From the NCBI GenBank assembly GCA_029255685.2, contig CM055315.2:31005501-31069500 (forward strand): DNA of 64,000 bases. The letters run 5' to 3'. The position numbers and the translations under genes are program-made. Shown one piece after another: positions 12,401-22,790 of this stretch. Numbering within the stretch: the first letter of the stretch is position 1; each line of letters begins with the position of its first letter. The notes under the pieces were generated by a model. That model was given only the letters and a program-made list of their open reading frames with translations, was not told where the DNA came from and did not search any database. Origin of the DNA: Silene conica. Its lineage: Eukaryota > Streptophyta > Magnoliopsida > Caryophyllales > Caryophyllaceae.

Positions 12401-15400
12401 TCCTCTGTAATAACATGATGTTCAAATTTCTTTCTTGCACGCTGTTTTAGGTGGAGTATATAATGACTGAATAAGACAATTCGATCCAACAATTAACACT
12501 ACCTGTACTAGCTAAAATTTAACCCCACCTAGTGCAACCCACCAAATCAACTACCCCATCAGGCCAACTACCACAACACTTAAAACCCACCATCCCAACA
12601 TTCAATCTCATCATTCTCACCACCCCAACAGCCTACACGTAAGAAAAAAGAACTCAAAGCACACTACCCTTACCACCGACATGCACATCTTGCATTACTC
12701 CTGACGTCAGCCACACCATTAAACCACAAGCACCACTCATTCCCAGAGGTAGGTCGCAGGTGGAGGAATGGGGACGTTGGGAACTTGGGGCGGAGTGGAG
12801 GAATGGGGACGTTGTTTCAAAGAGGGCTCGGCGGTTGAAATGTTATTGGTGATTAAATTGGCAGTGGAGAAGGTCTTGGTTGGGGACTGTGAAGATCAGC
12901 AGTGAGGGAGGTTGGAGTTGAGGAAGGTCGTGGGGCACGGCATCGAGGGAGGTGTGAAACGACGGTGAGGTGGAGTGGAGGAGAGTGAAGTACTTGGAGG
13001 AGAAAAAGTGATATTTGGGAAGGAGAGAGAAGGTGGTACTTGAGGAGGAGACTGAAGGTGGTATGTGTGGAAGAGGGAAAAGGTGGATAGTGACTGGTGG
13101 CTTGAAAAGGGAGGAGATGATCTTAGTAGGGTTTAGTTAATAATTTGGGATTTTTGTGATATTGTAATTGGAATTTGATAATGGCATTTTTTGTGATCGT
13201 GTGATGCTTACTAGGATAGTTTGGCAAACAGTTATATCATATATGGAAAGAAAAGAGAACGGAAAATCATAATAGAACATCCCAAAAAGGAAAGTGGGAA
13301 TACCAAATAATTTTGGAGGAAGTAGACGGGGAATATATTGCTTGTATAAGCGTCGTAATAATTGTCAGCCTATAGATTAAGGGGTTGTTAAAATAGCCGA
13401 TATTTTGCTAAGATTTGACAATACAAGGCTAGTGAAGTGGATACAGCTTATACGTGCTGCATAAAAACAAGCCGGCAATAAACCGTGTCCGTAGTCTGAT
13501 GAGGCACTGAGGCGCAAGACACATCCTAAGTGACTGAGGCGACGAGTGCAAGGCGAAGGGCGTGCGCCATTTGCACTCGAGGCTCTCTATTTTTGGTAAA
13601 AAATTTTGTATTTTTCGAAAAAGTTTGGACAAAAATACCCCTTGTAGGAGTGTTAAGGTTTTGGCTAACATGTATAGCGTAGTAAAAGTTAGGAAAAATA
13701 GGGAAAAGAAATGGCATAATTTATGATCCAAAAAGCAAAAGTCATTGAAAGTGTGTACGAGTGAGCTTTGTTAGGCGAGCCTTATCTAAATTGTGCACCT
13801 AAAATGCACGGAGGCCTTCTGGCTAGTGCCTCACCGATGACACGCCATCGCATTTTAGAATGCAACAATGATTTACGATTGTTACCACGATTGCTAGCAA
13901 TACTGTGATTTATTTCCATGGTAAAGAAACCTAATATTAGCTTGCATATTAGTTATATGTGCTAGATTCAGTCTGGCTGTCATGTCATAGCATATGAGTA
14001 CTGTTCTTTTGGCGAAGTTCTCTATTTGAAGTTTATGTTAGTTAAAACGGACCTACTCACCCATACTCAAACTCACCGAGGTGAACACAGTGTCGTGTGT
14101 GTGTGTGACAAGTCGTTTGGAAGATTAAACGACGCGCGATATGGTCAAACAAGTGTCATAAGTCTTGACATTTTGTAAAAACTTTGTACTACTGGGCTAA
14201 TGGTACATGCACATAAAAAAGAGGAAATTTAGTTCCTCTTTTTATATTATGAGGCAATTGTGTCCCTGGTGTCCATATTTTTTCTTCCTTAAAGTGCTTC
14301 TTAATAATAGGAATATTAATAATAGTTGGGCCTCAACCATAACCTTAAGGTTTTGGTTGAGATGGTTCATCTATCATTGTATATCAGATACAGTGTGACC
14401 AAAGGTCACGGGTTCGAATCCTGGCAACCTCAAAACCTCTCGAAAACTCACAAAGTGGAAACCCAGCACACGGTATGGGAGGCCTGTGCAAACTAACCAC
14501 TCTTCAAGCCCAATGGGCATTCGAGTGAGGGAGCGTAATAGGAATATTAATAATAGTTGAGCCTCAACCATCACCTTAAGATTTTGGTTGAGATGGTTTA
14601 TCTATCACTTAATACATCTTTATTTTTCATGTTGTACTCTTATTTGCCACAGGGTCGATGTCGTATTTGGGATATAGTGTCGGTATCGTATCGGAGGCGA
14701 GTTGTGTTGGATCTGCGAAACGGTAGCTTAGTGAAGTCTTGGCGTAACATAGCTACAAACTGACCGTTAAACTCTGTAGTTTTTTCATAGCTTTAATTTT
14801 GTATGCTGCAAAATTACATGATATTACTCCTTTCATTTCATTTTCTTATGTTCATTCAGAATACATTGGGGAATTTTGAATAAACGTACATAATGAAAAC
14901 TTCATTCTTGATTACACGAGAATATTTATGAAAGCCTTTCTGGAAACTTGCACGTGTGGTTCTGATAGAAATGATGTAGTGGAGGGAGTACTATAATTAA
15001 GGCTACCATTGAAGGGTGAACAACTCGGAATCAAGTAGAAGAACACCAATTTAACTATATATGTCAAACATACCGTCAAAATAGGTTTAGCTGGAAAACA
15101 TTATAATCTTTTAATCCCTTCTCACCTTAATTGATATGAAGTTAATTCTTTATTTGGGGGTAAGATAACTAAACAAGATTTGCCTTTACACGGTACCTAC
15201 TGGCATACGTATTTGTGCAGAGAAGGAACCAAAAGCTGCTTGAAGAAGCACCATCTCCTGCGTTGACCCCAGAATTAAGGAAAGCCATGGGTGATGCTGC
15301 TGTTTCTGCAGCTGCCTCAATAGGTTATATTGGAGTTGGAACAGTGGAGTTCCTTCTAGATGAGAGAGGCTCATTTTACTTCATGGAGATGAATACAAGG

Positions 15401-18400
15401 ATTCAGGTTAGAATGAAATCATGTCAGATTGTGGACAATTACTGACTGATATGATGTCAATTAAATGAGATTCCTTATTTTTTATATTTAGGTGGAGCAT
15501 CCTGTGACAGAAATGATATCTTCAACTGATTTGATTGAGGAACAGATTCGTGTGGCTATGGGGGAAAAACTCCGCTACAAACAGGTAACAGTAATCTTAA
15601 TTTCTATAGTGAATTTTGGAATGTGCTTTTGGTGATATTGTTCATTAATTTAATTGCAGGAGGATATAGTGCTTAAAGGACACTCAATTGAATGCCGAAT
15701 CAATGCAGAAGATGCCTTCAAGGGATTTAGACCAGGGCCTGGTATGGGGAGTTTTTGAATCGATTTATCTTAAAGGATGCATGTTATTTTTCTATGTGCA
15801 ACAAAGAGGCATGTTTGATCTTCTAATACGATCTGATTGTTCCCAAAGATGATTCATTTTAGCTGTCCCCAATTCACTTAGGGACTACAGCTTTGTTGTC
15901 CACTTGTGGTATTTTGTACCCTACAGGCAAATCCTCCATCATCATGCATAGTGAGCTTTTTTACTCCAAATTGATTCGTTTCCACTAGGATTTTTTGGCT
16001 ATTGAGGAGATTTGGCTTTTTTTCAAGCTATTCTCCTAACTTCTCTTAAAATATCCTGCTATCCTTTTTTGGAGAGGCAAAATAAGAATTTAATAGTGGA
16101 AGATGCCAATATGGATGTATATTGTTAATGACTTTGCTTTACTTTCTTTGTTTATTTTGTACCCTTTGGAGTCTGAGGCATGGGCAATGTTGTTGTATGT
16201 TGGTATTTGGAACATGATTATTCCGGTGTAAGGGAAGGCTTCAACAGTACAAAATTACCTTAATTCCTCGGGCTCCCGCCTTGCGCTGAAGAATTTTGTT
16301 TTGGACACTAGAATTTTTGCTTGCATTTTCTTTTACATCTATAGAATCAAACTAGTAAGATTTTCAGTCTGTCCTTGTCTGGAGTCTGAATTTTCATGGC
16401 ATTCTTTTGTTGTGCTGGTTCATAAATCCTATTGCCCCTGAAATGCGTCGTGTTAAAGAATTGCACTCCCCTCCATTTTTTTCCTTTCCATTTTGGTTCT
16501 TTTCTCTATGATCTTTGTTCCCCTAAAACGTTATGCCCAAAAGCAACAAGAAGATCATAGTGAAATGGAGGGAGTAACAGAAAATATTAAACGTAGGCTA
16601 TCGTTTTTATTTGTAATGTTGCAAGATGGAAATGAACATGTGGCTCATTATGTTCTTTTTAAACTACTCTATAATTACTTTTGGTCTTTTGGTAAATTAA
16701 AGTTACATGCACCTCTTCTCTCAGGAAAAATTACCACCTACTTGCCTTCTGGGGGACCATTTGTAAGAATGGATAGCCACATTTATCCCGGCTATGTTGT
16801 TCCACCAAGTTATGATTCTCTTCTTGGCAAGGTCTGTCAGACTTCTCTCTTCTTGGCTATGTTGTTCCACCAAGTTATGATTCTCTTCTTGACAATCTTT
16901 CGTATTCTAGGCTGTATGTAAGAATAATATGTATTCATAGTACATTTGTGCTAGATTTTGGGAATTATCATTTATACTGTTTGGAGGGTATTATAACGTG
17001 AATACTGAATAGTATGGAAATCTGATTGTAGAACCTGACAGGCATATATTTTTACGAGTAAGGATTCTCTCCATTTCTTGTCCATTTCCTTGCTCATCCC
17101 TATATTATATCATTATTCCTCGTTTATCCCATCAACCATCCATGGACGGTTCTAAAGGATGATTCATATCAGCCGACCCCAAATCATTTTTGTTGTGTTG
17201 TTGTGGTTGTTGTTGTATCTCTAAAGTGTAATCCGGACCGTTAAAAGGAAATGGAGAGAAAAAGAAATGGAGAGGATCTATATTGTATTTCTACCATGCA
17301 TTTTAATTAGTCCCTAGATTTTCTTTATCTAAATGAGTAAATCAAATCAGAGTTTGTATTTCTAAAATTGTGTTTCATTGCAATGGATAAAAACTCGAGT
17401 GTTTAGCTTTTTGGTACCGTAGTACCATGTAGTTATTTATTACTAAAATATGGTATCATTTTGCTTGGTGTAGCTGATTGTTTGGGCTCCAACTCGAGAA
17501 AAGGCCATCGCACGTATGAAGAGAGCCTTGGAAGATACCATCATTACAGGTGAAATTGTTCTTTTAAAAAATTGTGACTAGATTTGTTTATAGTGGGATG
17601 CTAGATTTGTTTATAGTTGGGACTTTGGGCCTTGGGTTTGATTAAATGTGGCAATTTCAATATGGGTTGTGCTCATTTATGGACATCTTATCTATATTAA
17701 AACAGAAACATTTAAAGCATCCACATTAATCCACGTCACTTTTAAAATATCTAAAGCTTATTGGCTAATGACATGTTGTGGGCCAGCTTGAAAATAATTA
17801 ATTAATTATGCAATATTACTATCATTTTTCTCTCACAAACTCAAACTGTTTCAAGTTTTTTAATTTTGTAACTAAGGACATAAATTTTTACTTTTATAGT
17901 TTTATAACATTTTCTTTATTAAAGATATAAAAAAATTAAAAAATTACACTACATTTTATTAGAGTCCAATAATTTTTTACTAAACCGTATCAAATTAACA
18001 AAAAAATTGTAAATTGTAGATACATTAATCTAGTGCCTATCAAATACGTGTGATTGAGAATTTTTAAAAAATAATGAAAGAAGGACATAAGGGAATTTAC
18101 AAATAATCCGTTCAAAAATATAAATACAATAATTTACGACAATTGCGCTGTTTATTTTAATTCACTATTTTTATTAAAATAAATAAATAGACAAACATTG
18201 TTGTAGATTGTGTTTTTGCATAGAATTTATATCAATATCTTTATACTAAAAGAATGTAAAACTAAATAAAAAATTATCATTACCAAGTACTACGTAAAAG
18301 TTAACTTTTTGAGACAGACAAACAAAGATCTCGGTTGTAGGTTGCAATCCGTGCATTTTTGCACGGGGGTAAAACTAGTGATTTACTTAATTATAGACAT

Positions 18401-21400
18401 AAATTGACGTGCTTTTTCAGATACGGATTTTACTCTTTCACATACGCTTTTTACAATTTTATTCTTGTCATTTTTTCCTCCACACCCAATTAATTATTCT
18501 TCATCTCCCTTCCCTTTACCTCTCTCTGACAACCCACCCAGTCCGACCATACTCCGAAGTCTGAAGGAACCGTGCTTCGGCGGTCCGACTGACCATGCTT
18601 CAAACGTAAGTGGTGTAGACAAAAAGAATTTGCCATTCTGGAAATTTTACCCAATTTGTCGATCTTGTTCAAAATTTGTAATGTTTATAATTCATGTTTA
18701 GACGGCATTGTACCATTCTTACCCAACCACTAATGCACTTGTTTTTTTCTTTGAATGCTACAACAATGGAGTACCTTAGAGATAACATGTCGTACAATTT
18801 AGATCTGACTTCTCCTTTCTCTAGCTTTGCCCAGAAATTGATTTGATTTGATTTGGCTTATGCTGTGAATTAGGGTTTAATTTGAGTTTGAATCCATAAA
18901 TAATGATTCAGATAGTGAATTGATAAAAGAACTAAACATTTTAATTTCAGTAAAAGAAAATTTCTAATAATTTCAATATAACATACTAACAAATGATAAA
19001 CAACTAAATTACTCCACTAATTGAAATTATGATTTATTGATCAAGAGAAGTTTGATTTTAGCGAAAAAGGGATATACAAGAGTTATTTTGCTTAGGTATA
19101 GAAAGAAGGTATAAAATGGAAAATTAATGAAAAAATGTATGTGAATGAGTAAAATCCGTATGTGAAAAAGTAATTCCTAACATTATACCCTTGTCATATT
19201 TTCACCTTCATTTTCCATTTTGTATAATCCTCTCAAATTACAATTCAACTTCGTCAAATCCCCAGGCCCCCCACCGCGCCACCTCCCCTGCCTGGCTGCC
19301 CACACCAACCATACTATCCAACAACCCGTATTAGACCAACGACACTCACCGGAGCCATCCGCACCGGAAACCTAATTAATTAGGGCATTTTCAAATGCCC
19401 ATTCAACTAGTTCATTTAATTTAATTAATTCTTCATTTTTAGAAAATCCAGGTTTTAATTCAATATGATTCAACATGTTATCACATAATTCCTTACTACT
19501 TGTGTTAATTTTTCAATTGAATCTCTTGTCGATATTTTTACCTTATGTATTACTCGGTATCGGCTCAAAGTAGTCAAGAATCAAACTTCATAGAAAAGGA
19601 TAATAATAAAGAGAGGCATGTTTTGATCAATTCGCCCACACCAATATTATCCAATCCACTATGTGTTACGATAATCAATTGTTTTATAAGTCAATATTGT
19701 GATTAATTTGACGGACTTGATTAATTTTGTGACTAAAAGAATTAGAGAGTTTGTATTTTTATTTTTTGGGAAAGAGTAACGTACGGAAAAATAATGGTAA
19801 AACGTCCGTGAAAGAGTAAGATGCGTCCATGAAAGAGCGACTACGTTTCAATATTTGCTCTTCACCTTGTAAGTCTTGGTTTAAGTGTCATCTTTGGAGT
19901 GGGTGTTGATTCTAACATTTTTAAAATATTCCTCATGTAGGTGTGCCAACAACTATTGAATACCATAAACTTATTCTTGATGTCGAGGTTATTTATTTTT
20001 ATGACTTGTTCCTCATAAATATTTTATCCTTATTCAGGAATCCCTCATTATTTTTGTCCTTTCCTTTTCCTATTACACAGGACTTCAAAAATGGGAAAGT
20101 CGACACTGCTTTCATTCCCAAACATGAACAAGAGCTTGCAGAGGTATGAATGTCCAATTCACCCAAATAAATTGATGCGTGTCGATCTACGCCAAAAATA
20201 ATAAATCTAAGTTTACTAACTAATAGCTAGCGGAAGTAGGTCGAATCTCATAGGGAGGTAAAGTCTAAAAGTCACTCAGTCTATTGGTCACAAAAATCGG
20301 GGGGTTTTATAATTGTTTTGTCTTAACTACAAGTTGATTAAGAGAGAGATTAAAAGAAAGAACTAATAAGGAGTCTAACAGATGAGAGGGGAATATGTCA
20401 GAAATCGGGTTACCACGACATTTATGATAAGGAGGACAGTGAGTATCTCCTTTCAGTCTCAAATCACCCTAGGGTCCCCTAAATAACTTCGCTCTATTAG
20501 GGCGAGTCTATTGTTCTATAGGCAAGTTTACCCTTCCAATCTTTCGATCTAGGTCAGGTTCAACTAGATAAACAAGTCTCCTACGTGCACTCAATCGACT
20601 AGTTCACAATTAAATTGTCATCAAACAACCCTTATTTCAAGACTAACTAGTACATATTAAACCTACTACATTACTACCGTGGTTTCCCTCATCCCAACAT
20701 ATTAAGAAATTAGCTACACATGGCTTCGGGAACTATGTTAACCATTACGACGAATGCATAAGAAGACATGATATAAACTAACTATAAACAATAGAAGAGA
20801 TAAAAGAAACAAGAATGAATTAATAAGCAAAAGAATAAAAGGGAGAAGAAAGATTACAATTCAATCCAAGTTAAAGGCAAGAGGAAATGAGGAAGAAAAT
20901 AACTGAGAATTTTAATCTAAAAGTATGAAAAGTGTTTACTGCTTAATGCTATGATAAGTGAAAAGTGTAAAGTGTACTAATCCCTTTTATAAGAGAGCTT
21001 AAGTCAACATAAATATACAACCTAATCCATGCATGCAGCCGAGGCGCATCAATGTGATTTCCCTCGATCGAGTGTTTTTTCCACTCGTTCGAGTAAAGTT
21101 CTCCAAAAGTTCCCCTCGATCGAGGAAGTAGTTCCCTCGATCGAGAACTCCAAAAGCAGCTTCCATCGATCTAGTAATTCATCTACTCGATCGATTATTT
21201 CTTCTTTGATCGAGCACTATGTTCACTCGATCGAGTATCTTGTTTACTCGATCGAGTATTTCTTCACCCGGCTCTGCCTCGATCGAGCTTCCTCTTCACT
21301 TAAGCCTACGTTCTCCTTCAAAATGCCCTTCCGCTTAGATGATTCACGCTTTTCAAGACTTGTGAGCTCCGTTCCGGGTTCCATCTTCTAAATGAGAGTA

Positions 21401-22579
21401 CTTGGGACAAGTTTTGCTTGATTTCCACCACTTTCGGGTTCGTTCCTAGAAAATAGTAAGAAAAACATAAAGTAGCCTATTCGAGGAAAAAAGGGACATA
21501 AATAACTCGAAAAGTTAAAGATGTGTGCCAAAAGGTGCTGAAAAGTGTATAATATGCACACATCATAAATGTTCTCATTTCATTATGTCATTTTTGAATA
21601 ATAAATGTTCTCATTTCAGTATGACTGGTGGATTATGAATTCAAAGTTGAATCTCAAATTCAACTTAATTTTGCAAAAAAGCGATCCCAACGTAATTGCT
21701 CATTCATGTACGAGTTTTACTCATTCAAAACCCTTAAAATATAGAATGAAACCAAACCTATACATGTGATACACGGATTTAATGCCCTTTAGCCGTTGAA
21801 GTTTGAATATTGAATTTTGGATACATATGCAAGTGATAGTTCCGCCATTTATCATTCAAAAATCTTTTCGGAAAAAAAAGTAATCTAAAGGTGGCGAAAA
21901 AGACGGTCAAAGTGCAACGACGGAGACTCCACAAAATGAAATGGAAAGAAAGTAGGATGGACGGAGGTAGTATATTTCTAGCTTTTTATAGCAAGGTAGA
22001 GAGGTTTGAGACCTTTCCATTTTTTATGGGTCCTCTTTTCCCTTGTAACTCATCCATCTCAAATTAATTGTACCATTTCTAAACTTAGTAAGGAAATTGA
22101 GTGAATCTCCAATATTAACTTCTGATATTTAACTACCACTCCTTACTTAGCAATATCAAGTAGAATGGCATGTCCGGAGAAATCATTTTACTTGCTCATA
22201 TAAGTCATATCCCTGGACAAATAATTTTGATGGACTAGTGCTTTTGCTTCCTTGGATGAATGAGTTCCTCTTGTTGGATTAGTAAGCTCGTTTGAGGAGT
22301 TTCTACCTGTCAGATCCTTCACTAATTTTTTAATGCGAGTTGAAGTAGTATGTCCAAGAAAGTCATGCGTCACTCCGGTAGCTCCAGTCAGAAATTGCGT
22401 GTGACTGACCTATGCTGCTTAAGCTTATTTGCTAGCCTTTATTGTAGCTGTTCGAAATTCATTGAATATTGTGGAGTGTTATGTTGTAAGCATTTGACAA
22501 TTGAACCTTGCCTTGTACACAGCCTCAGCATCTTGTTCGTGCAACTCCCGGCAAAGAATTGGCCGGCACAACTGCGTAG
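3414..22579 (+). CDS. CAC2: Biotin carboxylase subunit of plastid acetyl-CoA carboxylase
   Basis: It carboxylates the biotin of BCCP using ATP and bicarbonate, the first half-reaction of heteromeric plastid acetyl-CoA carboxylase in fatty-acid synthesis. Exons: 3414-3461, 3582-3913, 6254-6395, 6870-6968, 7065-7121, 9792-9863, 10790-10879, 11756-11815, 15221-15406, 15492-15584, 15660-15741, 16725-16831, 17474-17549, 19941-19987, 20081-20143, 22523-22579. They join in frame through GT-AG introns to 1611 nt, 536 aa, close to the roughly 537 aa of the Arabidopsis protein. Residues 1 to about 68 look like a plastid transit peptide. The biotin carboxylase fold starts near 71 ([11 protein letters not shown]). 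The glycine-rich ATP loop is K226 with GGGGRG at 230-235. Residues matching the bacterial active site are K305, E343, E356, N358, R360, E364 and R406. The start at 3414 was chosen because its 16-codon exon joins in phase and gives an MDS-type N terminus. The last exon (18 codons plus stop) is the least conserved and least certain part. Introns 2, 5, 8, 13 and 15 are 2.3-3.4 kb because of insertions. Confidence 0.97.
3526..3562. repeat. (GAAT)n microsatellite in intron 1
   Basis: About nine GAAT units lie in the 120-bp first intron (3462-3581). The TTTCCAG just before it could act as an alternative acceptor, but that would add 55 nt and shift the frame. The TTGTAG acceptor at 3576-3581 is therefore preferred. 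Confidence 0.9.
4577..4593. repeat. Poly-G tract in intron 2
   Basis: Seventeen consecutive G, followed by G-rich purine sequence to about 4680. The exact length may be affected by sequencing error. Confidence 0.8.
5418..6059. mobile_element. Tourist-like (PIF/Harbinger) MITE in intron 2
   Basis: The left end (GAGGGTATTTGGTTTG... AAAGGGTAAAAGAATG) and the inverse of the right end (CGGGGTTGTTTGGTGTG... AAAGGGTAAGCGAATG) match imperfectly. TAA flanks both sides (5415-5417 and 6060-6062), the usual 3-bp TWA target of this superfamily. The interior is G-rich with no coding signal; proline-rich ORFs on the minus strand are a compositional artefact. Confidence 0.6.
7677..8700. mobile_element. LTR-derived fragment in intron 5
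   Basis: This stretch shares landmarks with the LTRs at 20173-21565 and 53967-55531. All three have a 'cacaaggag' style motif near the left and a CCTTCCAATCTCTCGATTTAGGTCAG-type motif in the middle. The copy here has no clear right end or target duplication and is probably truncated. It accounts for much of the 2.67-kb intron 5. Confidence 0.45.
10191..10711. mobile_element. Outer Stowaway MITE in intron 6, carrying a nested copy
   Basis: The left end CTCCCTCCATTCAAATCCACTC and right end GAGTGGATTTGAATGGAAGGAG are inverted repeats flanked by TA (10189-10190 and 10712-10713). A second MITE lies inside it at 10388-10645. Confidence 0.85.
10388..10645. mobile_element. Inner Stowaway MITE nested in the 10191-10711 element
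   Basis: The ends CTCCCTCCATTTTTTTCCACTT and AAGTGGAAAAAAATGGAGGGAG are near-perfect inverses with TA on both sides (10386-10387 and 10646-10647). Its interior is clearly homologous to the MITE at 25660-25917 (shared TTTTTCACGTTTG and ACGTTTTACGTGCT words), so one family inserted at least twice in this window. Confidence 0.88.
11200..11365. repeat. Degenerate GGGTTCGGGT-type simple repeat in intron 7
   Basis: A run of imperfect 'tcgggt/tcggtt' words gives locally elevated GC in an AT-rich intron. Short ORFs here follow from the repeat and are not genes. Confidence 0.6.
11441..11637. mobile_element. Stowaway-type MITE in intron 7
   Basis: Left end CTCCCTCTGATTTCTTATG and right end ...TAGGAAATCGGAGGTAG are inverse matches, flanked by TA at 11439-11440 and 11638-11639. 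About 197 bp, non-coding. Confidence 0.8.
12399..13322. repeat. Low-complexity block in intron 8, C/A-rich then G-rich
   Basis: From about 12480 to 12740 the + strand is rich in C and A; from 12745 to 13130 it is rich in G and A. It is bounded by short inverse words (CTTCCTCTG and GGAGGAAG) next to TA at 12397-12398 and 13323-13324, so it may be an old Stowaway-like element. The inverted match is too short to be sure. It contributes to the 3.4-kb intron 8. Confidence 0.3.
13490..13870. repeat. GAGGC-rich imperfect inverted repeat in intron 8
   Basis: Words such as GAGGCACTGAGGCGCAAG on the left and GCCTTCTGGCTAGTGCCTCACC on the right are inverse-like, with an AT-rich centre. It is probably a decayed dispersed repeat; I cannot assign a family. 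Confidence 0.35.
14304..14540 (+). mobile_element. tRNA-derived SINE-like element in intron 8
   Basis: A TGGTTGAGATGGTTCATC segment resembles a Pol III A box. About 50 bp downstream lies GGGTTCGAATCCTGGC, a clear B box (GTTCGAATC). In front is a short palindrome, CTCAACCA-ta-ACCTTAAGGT-tt-TGGTTGAG. The first part of the unit (starting AATAGGAATATTAATAATAGTTG) reappears at about 14538-14605, so the unit is followed by a truncated second copy. No poly-A tail or clean target duplication is visible. Confidence 0.6.
14827..14988. mobile_element. Stowaway-type MITE, diverged, in intron 8
   Basis: Left CTCCTTTCATTTCATTTTC and right ...GATGTAGTGGAGGGAG are roughly inverse and flanked by TA (14825-14826 and 14989-14990). 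About 162 bp. Confidence 0.6.
16465..16574. mobile_element. Short Stowaway-like MITE in intron 11
   Basis: The left word CTCCCCTCCATTTTTTTCC and right word GTGAAATGGAGGGAG are inverse matches about 110 bp apart. 'ATGATCTTT' and 'AAGATCAT' pair inside. A TA follows the right end; the left flank is not TA, so one end may have drifted. Confidence 0.55.
16855..16891 (+). repeat. Duplicate of the end of exon 12 inside intron 12
   Basis: The 37 bp at 16790-16826, coding for the [12 protein letters not shown] stretch of exon 12, are repeated exactly at 16855-16891, 65 bp downstream in intron 12. The copy is not followed by the AAGGTCTG donor: the sequence after it is GACAATC, so the duplicate lacks the splice site. 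Confidence 0.9.
17691..18378 (+). mobile_element. Non-autonomous Helitron in intron 13
   Basis: It begins TCTATATTAAAAC and ends in CTAG (18375-18378), inserted between A (17690) and T (18379) as Helitrons do. A GC-rich hairpin, CCGTGC at 18349-18354 with GCACGG at 18361-18366, stands 12 bp before the end, the usual 3' hallmark. It is about 688 bp, AT-rich, with no Rep/helicase coding. Confidence 0.85.
18412..19178. mobile_element. Terminal-inverted-repeat (foldback-like) element in intron 13
   Basis: Left CTTTTTCAGATACGGATTTTACTCTTTCACATAC and the inverse of the right end (CTTTTTCACATACGGATTTTACTCATTCACATAC) match over more than 30 bp. Element edges are approximate. The region just after it to 19940 repeats similar words (GTCCGTGAAAGAGTAA near 19808), so related copies may overlap. 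Confidence 0.55.
20173..21565. mobile_element. Solo LTR in intron 15
   Basis: The 1393-bp element starts TGATGCGTGTCG, ends CACACATCA, and is flanked by a perfect 5-bp duplication TAAAT (20168-20172 and 21566-21570). No internal region or second LTR is present, so this is an LTR left by recombination. It is related to the LTR at 53967-55531, where the polypurine tract lies on the right; by the shared landmarks this copy is probably in minus orientation as well. It sits only 29 bp after exon 15. Confidence 0.85.
21057..21290. repeat. Cluster of palindromic CTCGATCGAG words in the solo LTR
   Basis: About nine exact or near copies of the self-complementary word CTCGATCGAG occur at irregular 20-40 bp spacing within 230 bp. 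An ORF across this stretch is Ser/Arg-rich because of the repeat and is not a gene. Confidence 0.85.
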
Positions 22580-22790
22580 ATACTGATATGGTTTGGCATG
22601 TACCTGTCTATACGATATACCTAAAGTTGCAGGATAATCTTGTTCGACTTGATTGAACTATTTATCTTCATTCGGTGAACCTGGACCCAAGACATAGGTT
22701 GTTTGGAGGGTAGAAATGTTGGTAGATTGCGTTCCATGCTGGAGATTGAGTAGTCTTTTTTCCACTTTTAAAAGAGGGAGAAGTTTCTTC
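22580..22790 (+). other. 3' UTR and downstream region of the biotin carboxylase gene
   Basis: Follows the TAG at 22577-22579. No strong AATAAA signal is evident, and the sequence is interrupted by the retroposon from about 22791. Confidence 0.5.

Noticed and set aside
16493-16921. 142-aa ORF as a separate gene
   Set aside because: It reads through intron 11, exon 12 and intron 12 of the biotin carboxylase gene; only the exon 12 part is real coding sequence.
21029-21391. 120-aa Ser-rich ORF
   Set aside because: Created by the CTCGATCGAG word cluster in a solo LTR.
21880-21975. Stowaway end GGATGGACGGAGGTAG
   Set aside because: A single degenerate right end without a left partner; too little to call.
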